A DNA stretch of 64,000 nucleotides from Tillandsia leiboldiana (lineage: Eukaryota > Streptophyta > Magnoliopsida > Poales > Bromeliaceae). Position 1 is the first letter of the stretch. Each line of letters begins with the position of its first letter. Shown in pieces: positions 11,521-22,050 of this stretch. The notes under the pieces are model-generated. The model ran no database searches and was not told the origin of the DNA. It was given only the letters and a program-made list of their open reading frames with translations. The position numbers and the translations under genes were made by a program. The stretch is taken from assembly GCA_029204045.2 (NCBI GenBank), contig CM055063.1, positions 43,743,562 through 43,807,561 of the forward strand, given 5' to 3'.

Positions 11521-11811
11521 CGTTGCGGAGCGAGCGGAGAAGATCAACTAGGAGCGTATGGAAAAAAGTTGATTCGTCTGTGAGTACGGTATATCACCTT
11601 TGTACGTGTTATAATTCTAGTGGATTTCACCGTGTTATCGGTCCCTTGGTTTTTTACTCCGGTTTGGAGTTTTCCACGTAAAAATCTTGCGTGTTATTTT
11701 TATTTCCGCATTGGGTTTTATTGCGCAACGATTTTTGAGTGTTTAAACGTTTACACCTATTCATCACCCCCCTCTAGGTATTTTTTCCCCTATTTAGATC
11801 CATATTATACA

Positions 11812-13065
11812 TAACCCGACACGGCGCACCCTGGGGGCACCAAGATGTACAGGGATCTCAGGCAGACCTTCTGGTGGCCGAAGCTGAAGGGGGACGTGAC
11901 ACGGTTCGTAGCGCATTGTCTGATCTGCCAACAAGTAAAGGCCGAGCACCAGCAGCCGGCGGGGAAATTGCAACCACTACCAGTACCGGAATGGAAATGG
12001 GAGCGAATCACCATGGATTCTGTCACCGGGCTTCCACGTTCACAACAGGGACACGACACTGTCTGGGTCGTTGTGGACCGGTTAACGAAGTCAGCACACT
12101 TCCAACCCATCCACACGACCTGGACGCGCGATCGACTGGCTCAGGTCTACATCAGCGAGATTGTGAGGTTACACGGGATACCGGCATCAATCACTTCAGA
12201 CAGGGACACAAGGTTCGTCTCGAACTTCTAGCAGAGTCTGCAACGGGCCTTAGGGACCAAGCTACACTTCAGCACAGCCTTCCACCCCCAGACGGACGGA
12301 CAATCTGAGCGGGTGATTCAGATCCTCGAGGACATGTTCCGAGCCTGTGTACTTGATTTGGGAGACGGATGGTCACGCCACCTACCTCTTGTGGAGTTCG
12401 CTTACAACAACAGCTACCAGGCTAGCATCGGTATGGCGCCGTACGAAGCTCTGTATGGCAGACGCTGTAGGTCTCCAATCTGTTGGGACGATCTGGGGGA
12501 GCGGAAGTTTTTGGGACCGGATTTGGTGGAAGAGACTGAGGAAAAGGTGCGCCTCATCAGACAGTGGCTGGTGACCGCCCAAAGCCGGCAGAAGAGCTAT
12601 GCGGATCAGAGACGCCGCGACTTGGAGTTCCAGGTGGGGGAGCACGTGCTATTGCGGGTTTCACCGTCAAAAGGGGTGAAGCGGTTCAGGCTGAGAGGCA
12701 AGCTGAGCCCGAGGTATGCGGGGCCCTTTGAGATCTTGGAGCGCCTTGGCCCCGTGGCCTATCGCCTTGCCCTACCGCCGAACCTTGATCGGGTGCACGA
12801 CATGTTCCACGTGTCCATGCTTCGAAAGTACCTCCCCGATCCATCGCGGGTGCTCGACGTCACTGCAGTCGAGCTTAAGGAGGATCTAAGCTTCGAGGAA
12901 GTACCAGTGCGAATCCTAGCCCGAGAGGACAAAAAGTTGCGGAATCGGACCATCCCCTAAGTGAAGGTGCTTTGGAGCAATCAGGAAGAACGTGAAGCGA
13001 CCTGGGAACCAGAGTTGAAAATGAAGGAGTGCTATCCTGATCTTTTCGCCGCGGGCGAGAGTTAA
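11812..13065 (+). pseudogene. G2 Ty3/gypsy integrase and C-terminal domain, two stop codons
   Basis: It is the same protein region as in G1, beginning with AHPGGTKMYRDL and the zinc domain (HCLICQ). The core (ITMDSVTGL, ITSDRDTRF, QTDGQSERM), GPFEILERLGPVAYRL and the chromodomain-like tail (VKVLWSNQEEREATWE) follow in one frame to a TAA at 13063-13065. Two in-frame stops break it: TAG at 12229-12231 where G1 has the Trp of SNFWQS, and TAA at 12958-12960 where G1 has the Tyr of IPYVKV. No frameshift is needed. These are point-mutation lesions, unlike the indel lesions of G5. Confidence 0.92.
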
Positions 13066-13382
13066 GTTTCGAGGACGAAACTTGTTTTTAGTGGTGAGTG
13101 ATGTAAGACCCGCTGTTCTTTTCTTATTTTTCTCTTTCCTTCCCTACATGTAGGGATCCGGCGGGTGCTAACTTTCGAATATTTCTGGACAGTCCGTCGG
13201 GGCTCGCGGGTATTTTTAGGTGATAGAGCTCGCAAAACGGGGAACGGTGGTGCGATCGGATCTGAATTCCGACCCCGGGATCTCCTAGAAATTAATTCTA
13301 AAGTTTGCGGTCTCCTAGACGCTCCGGGATCCGTGCGGACGATCTGCATGTTTTACGAGGTAGCTTTGAACCGCTTGTTTTG

Positions 13383-14095
13383 TCTCGTTGGGCTGGTGCC
13401 GCGCGGGCCGCCTGCAGGTCGCGCACCGCGCTGCAGGCGCGCCGCGCGGGGCCGCCCGCAGGCAGGCACCGCGCGGGCCGCCCGCGGGCTGCGCGCCGCG
13501 CGGGGCTGCCCGCAGGCAGGCGCCGCGCGGGTTGGTGCCGCGCGGGCTGCCTGCACGCAGCGCACCGCGCGGCAGGTGCGCCGCGCGGGGCGGCCCGCAG
13601 GCAGGCGCCGCGCGGGCTGGTGCCGCGCGGGCTGCCTGCAGGCAGCGCACCGCGCGGCAGGCGCGCCGCGCGGGGCCACCCGCAGGCAGGCACCGCGCGG
13701 GCATGTGCCGCGCGGGCCGCCAGCGGCCCGCCAGCGGGCCGCGTGCCGCGCGGCAGGTGCGCCGCGCGGGGCTGCCTGCAGGCAGGCGCCGCGCGAGTTG
13801 GTGCCGGGCGGGCTGCCTGCAGGCGGCGCACCACGCGGCTGGTGCCCCGAGCGGGGCTGCCCGCAGGCAGGCGCCACGCCGGCTGGTGCCGTGCAGGCTG
13901 CCTGCAGGTAGCGCACCGCGCGGGGCTGCCCGCAGGCAGGCGCCGCGCCGGCTGGTGCCGTGCGGGCTGCCTGCTGGCAGCGCACCTCGCGGCAGGTGCG
14001 CCGCGCGGGGCTGCCCGCAGGCAGGCGCCGCGCGGGCTGGTGCCGCGCGGGCTGCCTGCAGGCAGCGCACCGTGCGACAGGCGCGCCATAAGGGG
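13383..14095 (+). repeat. GC-rich minisatellite in the G2 LTR
   Basis: Tandem units of roughly 84 bp made of GCCGCGCGGGCTGCCTGCAG-like segments, several imperfect copies. The lack of AT creates long meaningless ORFs on both strands. Confidence 0.85.
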
Positions 14096-14509
14096 CCGCT
14101 GCAGACGAGTTGGGGCCACGCGGGGCTGTTCGCAGGCTGGGTGCGCGCCGCACGGGTCGGTGCCGTGCGGGTAACTTCGCCGCGCGGAGTCCTGGGATCG
14201 CGTCGGGTCTCCCGTTTTCGATGTTTTAATCACGTTTGGCGTTAGTCACCTAGTCTTAGCTTTCTGTCGTTCCTTCAGGGGCGCGGGACGACGCAAGCTC
14301 GGCAGACGTGCAACCGCGGACGAACCGATCGCCGGTCTTCTTTCGAGGTGGGTACTTTCTCTAGGGTTAGTTGGGAAAGGGTGTAGATTGTAAGACGCAA
14401 GTTTGGGCAAAGGTGTTTTTCTAAAGTATTCTTTATGTGCAATGCTGACCCCGTTTTACATTACTTATCTAATTAATCACCTAAATATTTGACTATGAGG
14501 CTCGTGTGA

Positions 14510-14565
14510 CTGCACGCACACCGGCTGTTTGTCCACCGCGAGGGTGTGCTTTTCCGGAAAAGTGG
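14510..14565 (+). other. Mid-LTR structured block (G2)
   Basis: GCACACC (14516-14522) pairs with GGTGTGC (14543-14549), followed by CTTTTCCGGAAAAG. Stem bases differ from those in G1 and G3 but still pair. Confidence 0.6.
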
Positions 14566-15452
14566 TACGTTGACCCGTGTACCCCACGTGACGGTGACAT
14601 AATGGGGGCCCTCGTGGGTGGGGGGTGTGAGCGGTGATGCCGAGGCAGGTGCTCGGCGGCCGAGGCAGGTGCTCGGCAGGTGTTTCCGAGGTAGGTGCTC
14701 GGAGGGGCTGCCGGGGGAGGTGCCCGGATAGTTTTACAAAGGGTTACCTACTGTTGATTACATCTTGAGGCGAGGGTTGCTCCAGTTGTTATTGGTTTGC
14801 CATTTTATTGCCCTCTATGCACTTACTTTCCTTTATAGTCACTGACTTCCCCCTTTGTGACAGGTTCGTCCAGGGGCGAGTGTTAGGGCGCTGGTGAGGC
14901 CGTGAGAGCGCTGTTCTGGCTTTTAACGACAGTAGACACAGTGACTTTCCTTTCCTTGTTCTTTTATTATTCATGTTAGTTAGTTGCGGATTACGATACC
15001 CCCGTGGGATCGACGTGGATGTTGCCTTCTTCCTTTATAATTATTGAATGAATGTCTTTTCTTTTCCTCTCTTGGCCGTTTTAAACTACGAACAAAAAAA
15101 ATCAAGGAAAACCGTTTGCGAAAATCATTTTTAAAGTGTGGGTGTCGTGTGGGCACCACTTTTAAAACCTTGTGGGATTTATGTGATTTCGAAAATGGTT
15201 TTACAAAATCAGGCATCGGGTGGGTGCCATTTTTAAGAACTCTGTGGATTTATGTGGCTTTGAAACGGGTTTTTAAAACATCGGCGTCGGGTGGGCTTCG
15301 CTTTCAAAACTGTGTGATTTTTTATCCTTTTAAAATAGTCGGCCCTTTTCAAAGTGTGAGAGTTGATTGAATGTATGGTTTGCATGTTGAATGTGTCTGT
15401 GCCTCGATCAAGTGTCGTTAAAGCCTGTATGAGATGCCTATTGTAGTCAGGA

Positions 15453-15512
15453 CGCCGTGCATATACAAAGGAGACTCTGCCCATTTGCAGAGTGAATTTG
15501 TATATGCGGCGG
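15453..15512 (+). other. Hairpin near the 3' end of the G2 LTR
   Basis: CATATACAAA pairs perfectly with TTTGTATATG, and an inner ACTCTGC pairs with GCAGAGT. Confidence 0.65.
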
Positions 15513-15620
15513 GTCTGTGTGCGCACCGGGGAGAAATTGTTTTCAAAAAAAGATATATTACGCTGATCTAGGAGCATCGGTGGCTCTTCTTCCGCGTGTT
15601 CGAACCCCCGAGGCGTGACA

Positions 15621-16033
15621 GGCGGTCCCGGGACGGCGGCGGCTGCAGCGGCAGCGGATAAGCCAAAAAAGACAAACGACGAAAACCCCAAAACAAAAAT
15701 GGAAAGGAGCATTGCTTACCGCGATTTTGTCGGAGAAGGCGATCCGTTCACGATCCCGGCTTCGGCACGTTGATCGGGGATGATCGGGTCCCTCCGCTTT
15801 CTCCTTCTTTCTTTCTTTTCTCTTCCGGTTAGGGTTTTCCCTTCCTCTTTCTTTCTTTTCTCTCCGGCTAGGGTTTCTTTTTGTGAAAAAGTGATTTCTC
15901 TTTCTTGGTACGCACCGTAGAAATCCACATCGGGTACTTAATATTTAATTAATTATTTATTTATTCGTACGAGATATTTTATTATCTCCTCGAAGAGCGG
16001 GCATGATCTTTTGCATGAATTTTGATGCACACT
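15621..16033 (-). repeat. L-H: remnant of a minus-strand Ty3 LTR
   Basis: Read on the minus strand, it resembles about 1450-1850 of the G1 LTR: an AT-rich TTAATTAATTA stretch, then purine-rich DNA with CCCTAGCCGGA. G2 joins it on the left at 15620 and G3 on the right at 16034. Both LTR ends are absent here. G2 and G3 thus seem to have inserted into the same old LTR. Confidence 0.65.
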
Positions 16034-16789
16034 TGTGATAACCGCTCGTTTTAATACTTTTCAGAGTCAATAGTGTTTTGGGGGTCCGGTTTGGGGCTTA
16101 ACTGTCATTTTTCTTCTGGACAGAGCGTCGGGGCTCGCGGGTATTTTTAGACAATAAAGCTCGCGAAACGGAGATCGACGGCACGATCGGTTCTAGATTC
16201 CGACCCCGGAATCTCTCGAAATAAATTCCGGAAGTTTTGTAGCAGTTCAGGCGACTTACACGTTCATCGAGGCAGACCAGACCCAGGTTCGCACCCGAAC
16301 CTTTGCTTTCTGTTGATCGGGGTGAGGGTTTAAGTGGTTCCCAAACTCAATTCGCCGATCATAAATTGTAATTTTGGGACTTATGGTTAAGTCCCCATGT
16401 ACCTAAGCGGCTAATTTAATATGTATTTGTTTGGGTTTAGGTTTTGAGTTCCCCTACAGTTCCTCTCACCTTAAATGTACAATACCTGAACGCGGACAAG
16501 GAACCGTTCCCCAACCCCTCCTCTTCCCACCGATCGGCGCGAGGTATCGCGGCGGAGCGATCGAGGAACGGGAAGAACACCCCACACCCTCCGGAACCGG
16601 GCACACAAGAATGAGGCGATCCGTCCTCTCACAACCTCCGTCGACGTAACCGAGGTGAGATGTAGTTTCGCCGTTCTTGGCTTTCTTGTTTTTTTCTTGT
16701 AATTGGGGTGGGGGGGGGGGGGGGGGGGAAGGGGGCACAGGCGATGGATTCCCCGGAATCCGGCGCCCGTGCGTAGCCCCCATGCGGGC

Positions 16790-17170
16790 GGCGCTCCCGT
16801 GCGGCCCGCACTGGGCTGGGCGCGTGCGCAGCCCCGCATGCGGGTGGGGTGCCCGCATGGGGCCGGGCACGCGCGCAGCCCTGCATGCGGGGGGTGAACC
16901 CGCATGGGGCTGGGTGCGTGCGCAGCCCCGCATGCGGGTGGGGAGCCCGCATGGGGCCGGGCACGCGCGCAGCCCCGCATGCGGGGGGTGAACCCGCACG
17001 GGGCTGGGCGCGTGAGCATCCCCGCATGCGGGTGGAGAGCCCGCATGGGGCCGGGCACGCGCGCAGCCCCGCATGCGGGTGGGGAACCCGCACGGGGCTG
17101 GGCGCGTGTGCAGCCCCGCATGCGGACGGTGAGTCGGGGGCCGGGCGCATGAGCACACCCGCATGCAGTC
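16790..17170 (+). repeat. GC-rich minisatellite in the G3 LTR
   Basis: About eight imperfect units of roughly 47 bp, built from GGGCCGGGCACGCGCGCAG and CCCCGCATGCGGG. Long ORFs across it are composition artefacts. Confidence 0.85.
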
Positions 17171-17541
17171 GGGGAGCCGCACTGGGCCGTCCGTGCCTTC
17201 GCCCTCGCCGGGGGACGTCGCCGCCGCCGCCGCCAGATCGGCGGGCCGTGCCTCGCGACCGACCGGGAGGGCCTTGCAGTTCGTAATACTTTTCGAGTTC
17301 CGAGTTGCTAATTTTCCTTCGGCAGGTCCGTGTGGGTCCGAGCGAGCGCACCGGGACGCGGAGGAATTGAGCGTGGGTCACCGTATTTACAGGTGGGTTC
17401 TATTTGGAGTCTTAGCGCCGGGTTGCCGGTAGTTGTAACGTGCTTATTTTGAATAATTAATCATGCTAACGTGATAGTCCCTATGGTCTTGTCGGATGAG
17501 TATACTGGGTATTATGGTTACTTGGCTCGAGGCTGCAGCAC

Positions 17542-17576
17542 GCGCACCCGCGGTTTGGCCACCGCAAAGGGTGCGC
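17542..17576 (+). other. Mid-LTR structured block (G3)
   Basis: GCGCACCC (17542-17549) pairs with GGGTGCGC (17569-17576), with GCGG/CCGC inside. A CTTTTCTGGAAAAG near-palindrome follows. Confidence 0.65.
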
Positions 17577-18482
17577 TTTTCTGGAAAAGTGGTCCATGAC
17601 CCGTGTATAGCCACTAGGACGGAGTGGGGCCCCTGTAGTTGTGGGGCGGGATGCGCCAAGGGATGAGCGGTGCGACCCGTCGGTTTAGTTGTCCGACGTG
17701 GGAGCGGTGCGACCCGTCGGTTTAGTTGCCCGACGTGGGAGCGGTGAGATCCGTCGGTTTAGTTGTCCGACGGGGTCGGGTATTGTAGGTCTACAGGTGT
17801 TCGTGTCATCTTTTCCCTCTCGGGAGAGTGGTTGCTCCGGCTGGTTACAGTTAGACATATTACTTTACCCTGCATTACTTTATTATTATTGTTTAGTCGC
17901 TGACATCCCACCTTGCGACAGGGTCCTTCAGGGGAGAGAGATAGGCGACGGTGAGGCCACGGCAGGAGTTCCTCGGTCTCTGGGGACCCCGAAGAGTACT
18001 TTTATTTTCTCTTTAGCATTTCATTCACGTTGTAGACTGTGGTGTGGTTCTCGATACCCTCGTGGGGTCGGTGTGGATGTCGGCATAGTGATTATTAAAT
18101 TATTTAATTCCTTTCTATCTCTGTTGGCCGCTTTAAGAAAAATAAAAGAGTAAACAAAAGAAAAGATTGCGAAAACCGTTTTCAAAAGTATGGGTGTCGT
18201 GTGGGCACCGTTTTCAAATCCTTGTGGATTTATGGATTTCGAAAATGAATTTCAAAACCTAAGTGTCGTGTGGGCACTGTTTTCCAAAACCTCTGGGTTT
18301 ATGTTGCTTTCGAAAAGTGTTTTCAAAAATATGGCCACCGGGTGGGCGCCGTTTCAACCATTGTGGATTTATCCTTTTAAACTGATCGGCCGTGAGATTT
18401 ATTCTGCATTTGTAAATGGGTGTATGTTTGAACTGTTGTGATTGACTGTATATCTGTTTGTGGACATTGTATGAGCCGCGAC

Positions 18483-18540
18483 GCCGTGCATATACAGGGG
18501 AGACTCTGTCCGTTTGAAGAGTGTTCCTGTATATGCGGCG
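18483..18540 (+). other. Hairpin near the 3' end of the G3 LTR
   Basis: CATATACAGG pairs perfectly with CCTGTATATG around an inner ACTCT/AGAGT stem. Confidence 0.65.
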
Positions 18541-18672
18541 GATCTGGGCACGCGCCGGGGAAGAAGGTTTTTCAAAAAAAAAAAAAAAAAACTTAATTAT
18601 ACACGCCAAACACATACCTTTTTGTGAATCGTTTCCGCTGAAATAAATCCCCCGGGGCGTGACAGATTAAGA

Positions 18673-18683
18673 TGGTATCAGAG
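18673..18683 (+). other. Primer-binding site of G3 (tRNA-iMet type)
   Basis: TGGTATCAGAG begins 9 bp after the LTR end. It is complementary to the 3' end of initiator tRNA-Met, the usual primer in this group. Confidence 0.85.
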
Positions 18684-18845
18684 ACGAAAATCCTCCTTGA
18701 CAATCACGACAGTTTGTGCCGACGTCCACGGGAATACCTCACCAGGCTACAAATGAATGGAATGGATAGGGCATAAGAGAGTAGAACGCGAGTGATCGAG
18801 GGGGGGGGGAAGAGTCTGGGTCCTTTTCTCTCGACAGGTGGTTCG

Positions 18846-18981
18846 GGCAGGTAAGGATCTAGCTCGTGACTCCCTCACCTCGAACAACGACCGATGGATC
18901 AGCAACTCCCGCAGAAGACTCTGCAAAACAAAGGGGAGAAAGAAAGAGGGGGGGACCCCCAACGGGTGTGAGAACTATCAG
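18846..18981 (-). repeat. L-B, part 1: minus-strand Ty3 LTR fragment, truncated
   Basis: Read on the minus strand it matches the LTR stretch of G5 around 56400-56500 (TTTTGCAGAGTC and surroundings). The terminal few hundred bases expected to its left are missing. L-A interrupts it at 18982, and it continues near 22388. Confidence 0.7.
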
Positions 18982-21440
18982 TGTCACACCTCGAGTGTAA
19001 ACCAGAACCCGGGTCCGTCTACAGTTCTGCCGTGCACACGGAATTTTTCGTGTACACGAAGCGCTGGTAACCTGCTCAGATATAAAAGATATAATAAAAG
19101 AGCATAAAAACAGAGCTGAACTAAAACCAATACATCTCAGACTGAAACTGGAAATAAAAGTAAAGTACAACTATAAATAAAATACAAGTGTCTCTCCCAG
19201 CTCACCAACTAAATACAAACAGCTGGCTAAAGCCAGACCCAAAATAAAAATACAACTGTCTGAGAATATAGGGGTACAACCAAAAACACTACTAAGCTCG
19301 CAGTCGGGGTAGACGATCTATCTAGTTCGCAATCCTCTTACCTCGATCTGTCGATGACGGCCCAGCAACTCCCGCAGAGGACTCTGCAACATAAAGAGAG
19401 AAAAAAGGAAAAGGACAATGGGGGTGAGAACTACTATAAAATCAGTAGCCTCCCCTAGTGGGTAAAGCCTCAAACTCTGATGAGCCCACTAGGTCTACCA
19501 GAGGCAAAAGGGAAAGAGAGGTGGTAAGCTATAAACAGAACTGCCGATAAAATGGAGGTACCACTACTATGCCTCTAAATGCGGTGCTAGAAGGAGTAAC
19601 TATACGAATGCATCAGTAAAAGTATCTGTCTGAATAAACCCAATCAATGGGCCAGTAAGCACTGGCACTGCCTGCTAAGCTGTCTCTAGTATCTGCTAAT
19701 AGATCGGCACTCACAAACTGGAACTAGGGGCCCGGTACTCGCAGGCCGATGTGTCAAACGCCTACTCCGGAATGGCACTCGTGGGGAGCGACCCACACGA
19801 GTAAAGTAACAAGTCACAAGTATCACGATATAGCAGGACTGGAGCACGACTATGATCAAAGTGGGAAAATCCATCCACTAGTGAAAACCCGATCCCCCAA
19901 TCTAATGCACAAGTAAATGTCCGGTCAATCGCCCAATGTCCGCGGTCGCCACAATACCCCACAATCCACAATCTAGTAAAACCAATCCAAACTCGATAAA
20001 CTCGGCTACACTATCCTACAACCCTGCTCAAACCCGGGAAACAAATATCAAGAGTCTAAATAGAAAGGAGAAAATAAAAATCATGGTTTCTCCTAGGTCA
20101 AATCCAAGCATGATAGTGTAGCAGAAAAAAGTGGCCTATCTAGATGTCCATACAAGCATGCAAGTGTTCTCAAGAAAGATAGAAGGAGCATTAGGTAACA
20201 ATCTCGCAAAGGAATAAATCATCGATCATAATCACCCTCCACCTATGCATGTCCATAAAATCTTCGAGTAATACCCACCAACAGGATAAATCACATTGTT
20301 CCAATGTAATAGTCAATTTCACATGCAAGGTTAAGTGCTAGCATGGCAAACAATATGTCCTCATGTAGAATAAAAAGAAAGACATCTAACAGTGTTCTTG
20401 CATCTACTAGAGCATGATATCCCAATTTAATAATCAATCACAAAGGAAGGTGAAATGCTAACATGGCATACATCAACTTCATAAAAGCATGCAATTAATC
20501 AATCAATGCACTAAACGAAAATCCGAATTCGAGGATTACTCTAATATCCCTAGTGAGTAAGTCAAAAGAAGAGGTCCACAACAACTACCCACCTCGAACG
20601 CTAAACACAAGTCCAAACACGCCCCCCGCCCGAGAAGAACCAACACACGCCGTGAAACTGTAAAAATGCCCAAAACTGTGCCCGATTAATCTCGCAATTT
20701 AACACATAGCCGCTGTCCGCGCAATCAGTCCAGAAAAATCTTATTTTTCACCTACGAGATGAATTCTGAAAATTCCAAAAAAATCACCGCTGCAATCGTT
20801 GCGACGAGTAGATGAGAATAGAGTACTCGCACATCCTGTTCCGACACCTGTAGGCCAAGTTACAAAATAAACATCACAGTAAGCGCGAAATTCCCAAAAG
20901 CACAACCCTGCAAAAATCCGCCCAGAAAAAGTAGAATTTTCACCTTCGGGAAAACCTAAAAAAAATCCAGAAAAAGCACGATGATGTTCTCTACGATGCA
21001 TAGATGCGAAACGAGTACTTGCACACCTCAATCCGATGCTCGAGCGTGGAGAAATCACAGAAAAACTCCGGTGCTGCCCAAAAACTCCGCCGCAGGAAAA
21101 GGGGTCACAAAACGGCCCAAAACACCTAGGAAAAACTCAAAACAAGGGGGAGCTAAAATGTGAAAGTCGTAGCCCTACCTGTCGCGAAGACAACGGCGCA
21201 AGAATCATCAAAAAATACTGTTGGAGTAGCCCGGGGGAGTCCGCGCACCGAAACGCGACGTGAAGGGTCGCCGGTGAAGAAGTGTCGCGATGCGCCGAAT
21301 CGCTGTAGAACTCGAAGAAGGTGCCTCCTAAAATCCCAGAAAATCTCCAATGGGTGTAGCACACAAGGATGAAGAACTTTGCTATAGAGGTCCCTGTGAA
21401 AATCCGGCCAGAAAAGTTTAATACGCTGTTCAAACGGGCC

Positions 21441-21450
21441 TATTTATAGA
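21441..21450 (-). promoter_or_regulatory. TATA box of L-A
   Basis: On the minus strand the sequence reads TCTATAAATA, followed by GGCC. Transcription would run leftward. Confidence 0.65.
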
Positions 21451-21792
21451 CCCAACAAGATAATTTCGAAAATTACCTCCATGTCCCCGGATTCGGGCGC
21501 TCGGACCGAATTTGGACACCCGAATCCGCTGGAGGATTCCCCGTGAGGAGCGCCCGGATTCACCTGGGCTTGACACGTGTCCCGAACACGGGACAGCGGT
21601 GCAAGCCCAGCCGGGTGCCGCCGAGTGTCTACCTGGCGGTCAGCGGGGTAGGTGGCGCTCGCGAATCGCGTGGCGCCACACGTCCCCCGCATGACCGGTC
21701 GCACATGCGAGTAGGCGCCGCCTGACCGCCCTGCCACGCACGCACCCCGAGGCGCCCCCCCGTGCCTCCGTGCACCGCGCTCGGTGAGCCCG

Positions 21793-21811
21793 CCAATGAC
21801 ATGATGCCACG
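21793..21811 (-). promoter_or_regulatory. ERSE-I type element 1 in L-A
   Basis: CCAAT-N9-CCACG exact on the plus strand, with the CCACG running into CACGTG (G-box). It lies about 340 bp upstream of the L-A TATA box. Confidence 0.7.
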
Positions 21812-21874
21812 TGTCCCCCGTGCCGGGTCCATGCACCCGCGCGGGGATCCCATGGACCGTGCACCGAGCGCCAA

Positions 21875-21893
21875 CCAATAGCAGGCCGCCACG
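21875..21893 (-). promoter_or_regulatory. ERSE-I type element 2 in L-A
   Basis: CCAAT-N9-CCACG exact, overlapping CACGTG, 82 bp from the previous copy. Confidence 0.7.
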
Positions 21894-21955
21894 TGTCCCC
21901 CGCGCCGGGTCCATGCACCCGCACCGGGTTCCGTGGACCGCGCAGCATGCACCAG

Positions 21956-21974
21956 CCAATCCGGGAGCGCCACG
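21956..21974 (-). promoter_or_regulatory. ERSE-I type element 3 in L-A
   Basis: CCAAT-N9-CCACG exact, overlapping CACGTG, 81 bp from the previous copy. Confidence 0.7.
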
Positions 21975-22031
21975 TGTCCCTGCCTGGACCATGCGCCACC
22001 CCGCGCCTGTGGACCACGCGTTGTAAACCGG

Positions 22032-22050
22032 CCAATGACAGGCCGCCACG
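22032..22050 (-). promoter_or_regulatory. ERSE-I type element 4 in L-A
   Basis: CCAAT-N9-CCACG exact, overlapping CACGTG, 76 bp from the previous copy. Confidence 0.7.

Larger units (their letters stand above)
4038..11811 (+). mobile_element. C1: Sirevirus-type Ty1/copia retrotransposon, 5' end outside window
   Basis: The order is gag (5' part missing), protease, integrase, RT, RNase H, spacer, env-like ORF, polypurine tract and 3' LTR. Pol in copia order plus an env-like ORF and repeated polypurine motifs place it in the Sirevirus group. It is interrupted at its left by G1 and ends at 11811 inside the integrase of G2. All coding parts carry stops or frameshifts. Confidence 0.9.
10549..11811 (+). 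repeat. 3' LTR of C1 (1.26 kb)
   Basis: It starts TGTTAAGGAATTT right after the polypurine tract and ends TTATACA. Both ends agree with the LTR of C2 (36201-37514, minus). Upstream part: eight TCCGGAT palindromes (10769-11005). Then come TATA (11064-11073) and an array of small stem-loops (11340-11520). The Ty3 integrase of G2 resumes at once after 11811. Confidence 0.88.
11812..15620 (+). mobile_element. G2: 3' part of a second Ty3/gypsy element
   Basis: It resumes in the integrase zinc domain right after the C1 LTR and ends at LTR terminus GCGTGACA (15620). C1 therefore inserted into G2's pol. No primer-binding sequence follows, so this is the element's 3' end. Its 5' part lies outside the window to the left. 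Confidence 0.88.
13102..15620 (+). repeat. 3' LTR of G2 (2.5 kb)
   Basis: It starts TGTAAGACCCG 36 bp after the pol stop and ends GAGGCGTGACA. It carries the conserved upstream block around GTCGGGGCTCGCGGG (13190-13300), a GC-rich minisatellite (13383-14095), the mid-LTR structured block (14510-14565), short tandem repeats with GGGTGTCGTGTGGGCAC (15138-15320) and the 3' hairpin. No gene. Confidence 0.88.
16034..18664 (+). repeat. 5' LTR of G3 (2.6 kb)
   Basis: It starts TGTGATAACCGC (G4 starts TGTAATAACCGC) and ends CCCCGGGGCGTGACA. It contains the conserved GTCGGGGCTCGCGGG block (16122-16230), a long G run at about 16709-16728, a GC-rich minisatellite (16790-17170), the mid-LTR block (17530-17595), three GTCGTGTGGGCAC repeats (18190-18370) and the 3' hairpin. 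The start is set by similarity to G4. Confidence 0.82.
16034..18845 (+). mobile_element. G3: 5' LTR, PBS and leader of a Ty3/gypsy element, then truncated
   Basis: A full LTR is followed by a primer site and about 170 bp of leader resembling the G4 leader. The sequence then changes near 18832-18853 to a minus-strand LTR fragment (L-B) that lacks its own terminus. Gag-pol of G3 is missing from the window. Confidence 0.8.

Noticed and set aside
13165..14245. Several overlapping long open frames on both strands in the G2 LTR
   Set aside because: Composition artefact of the GC-rich minisatellite; no domain or preferred frame.
16466..17381. Overlapping long frames in the G3 LTR
   Set aside because: Produced by the CCCCGCATGCGGG repeat; both strands open at once.
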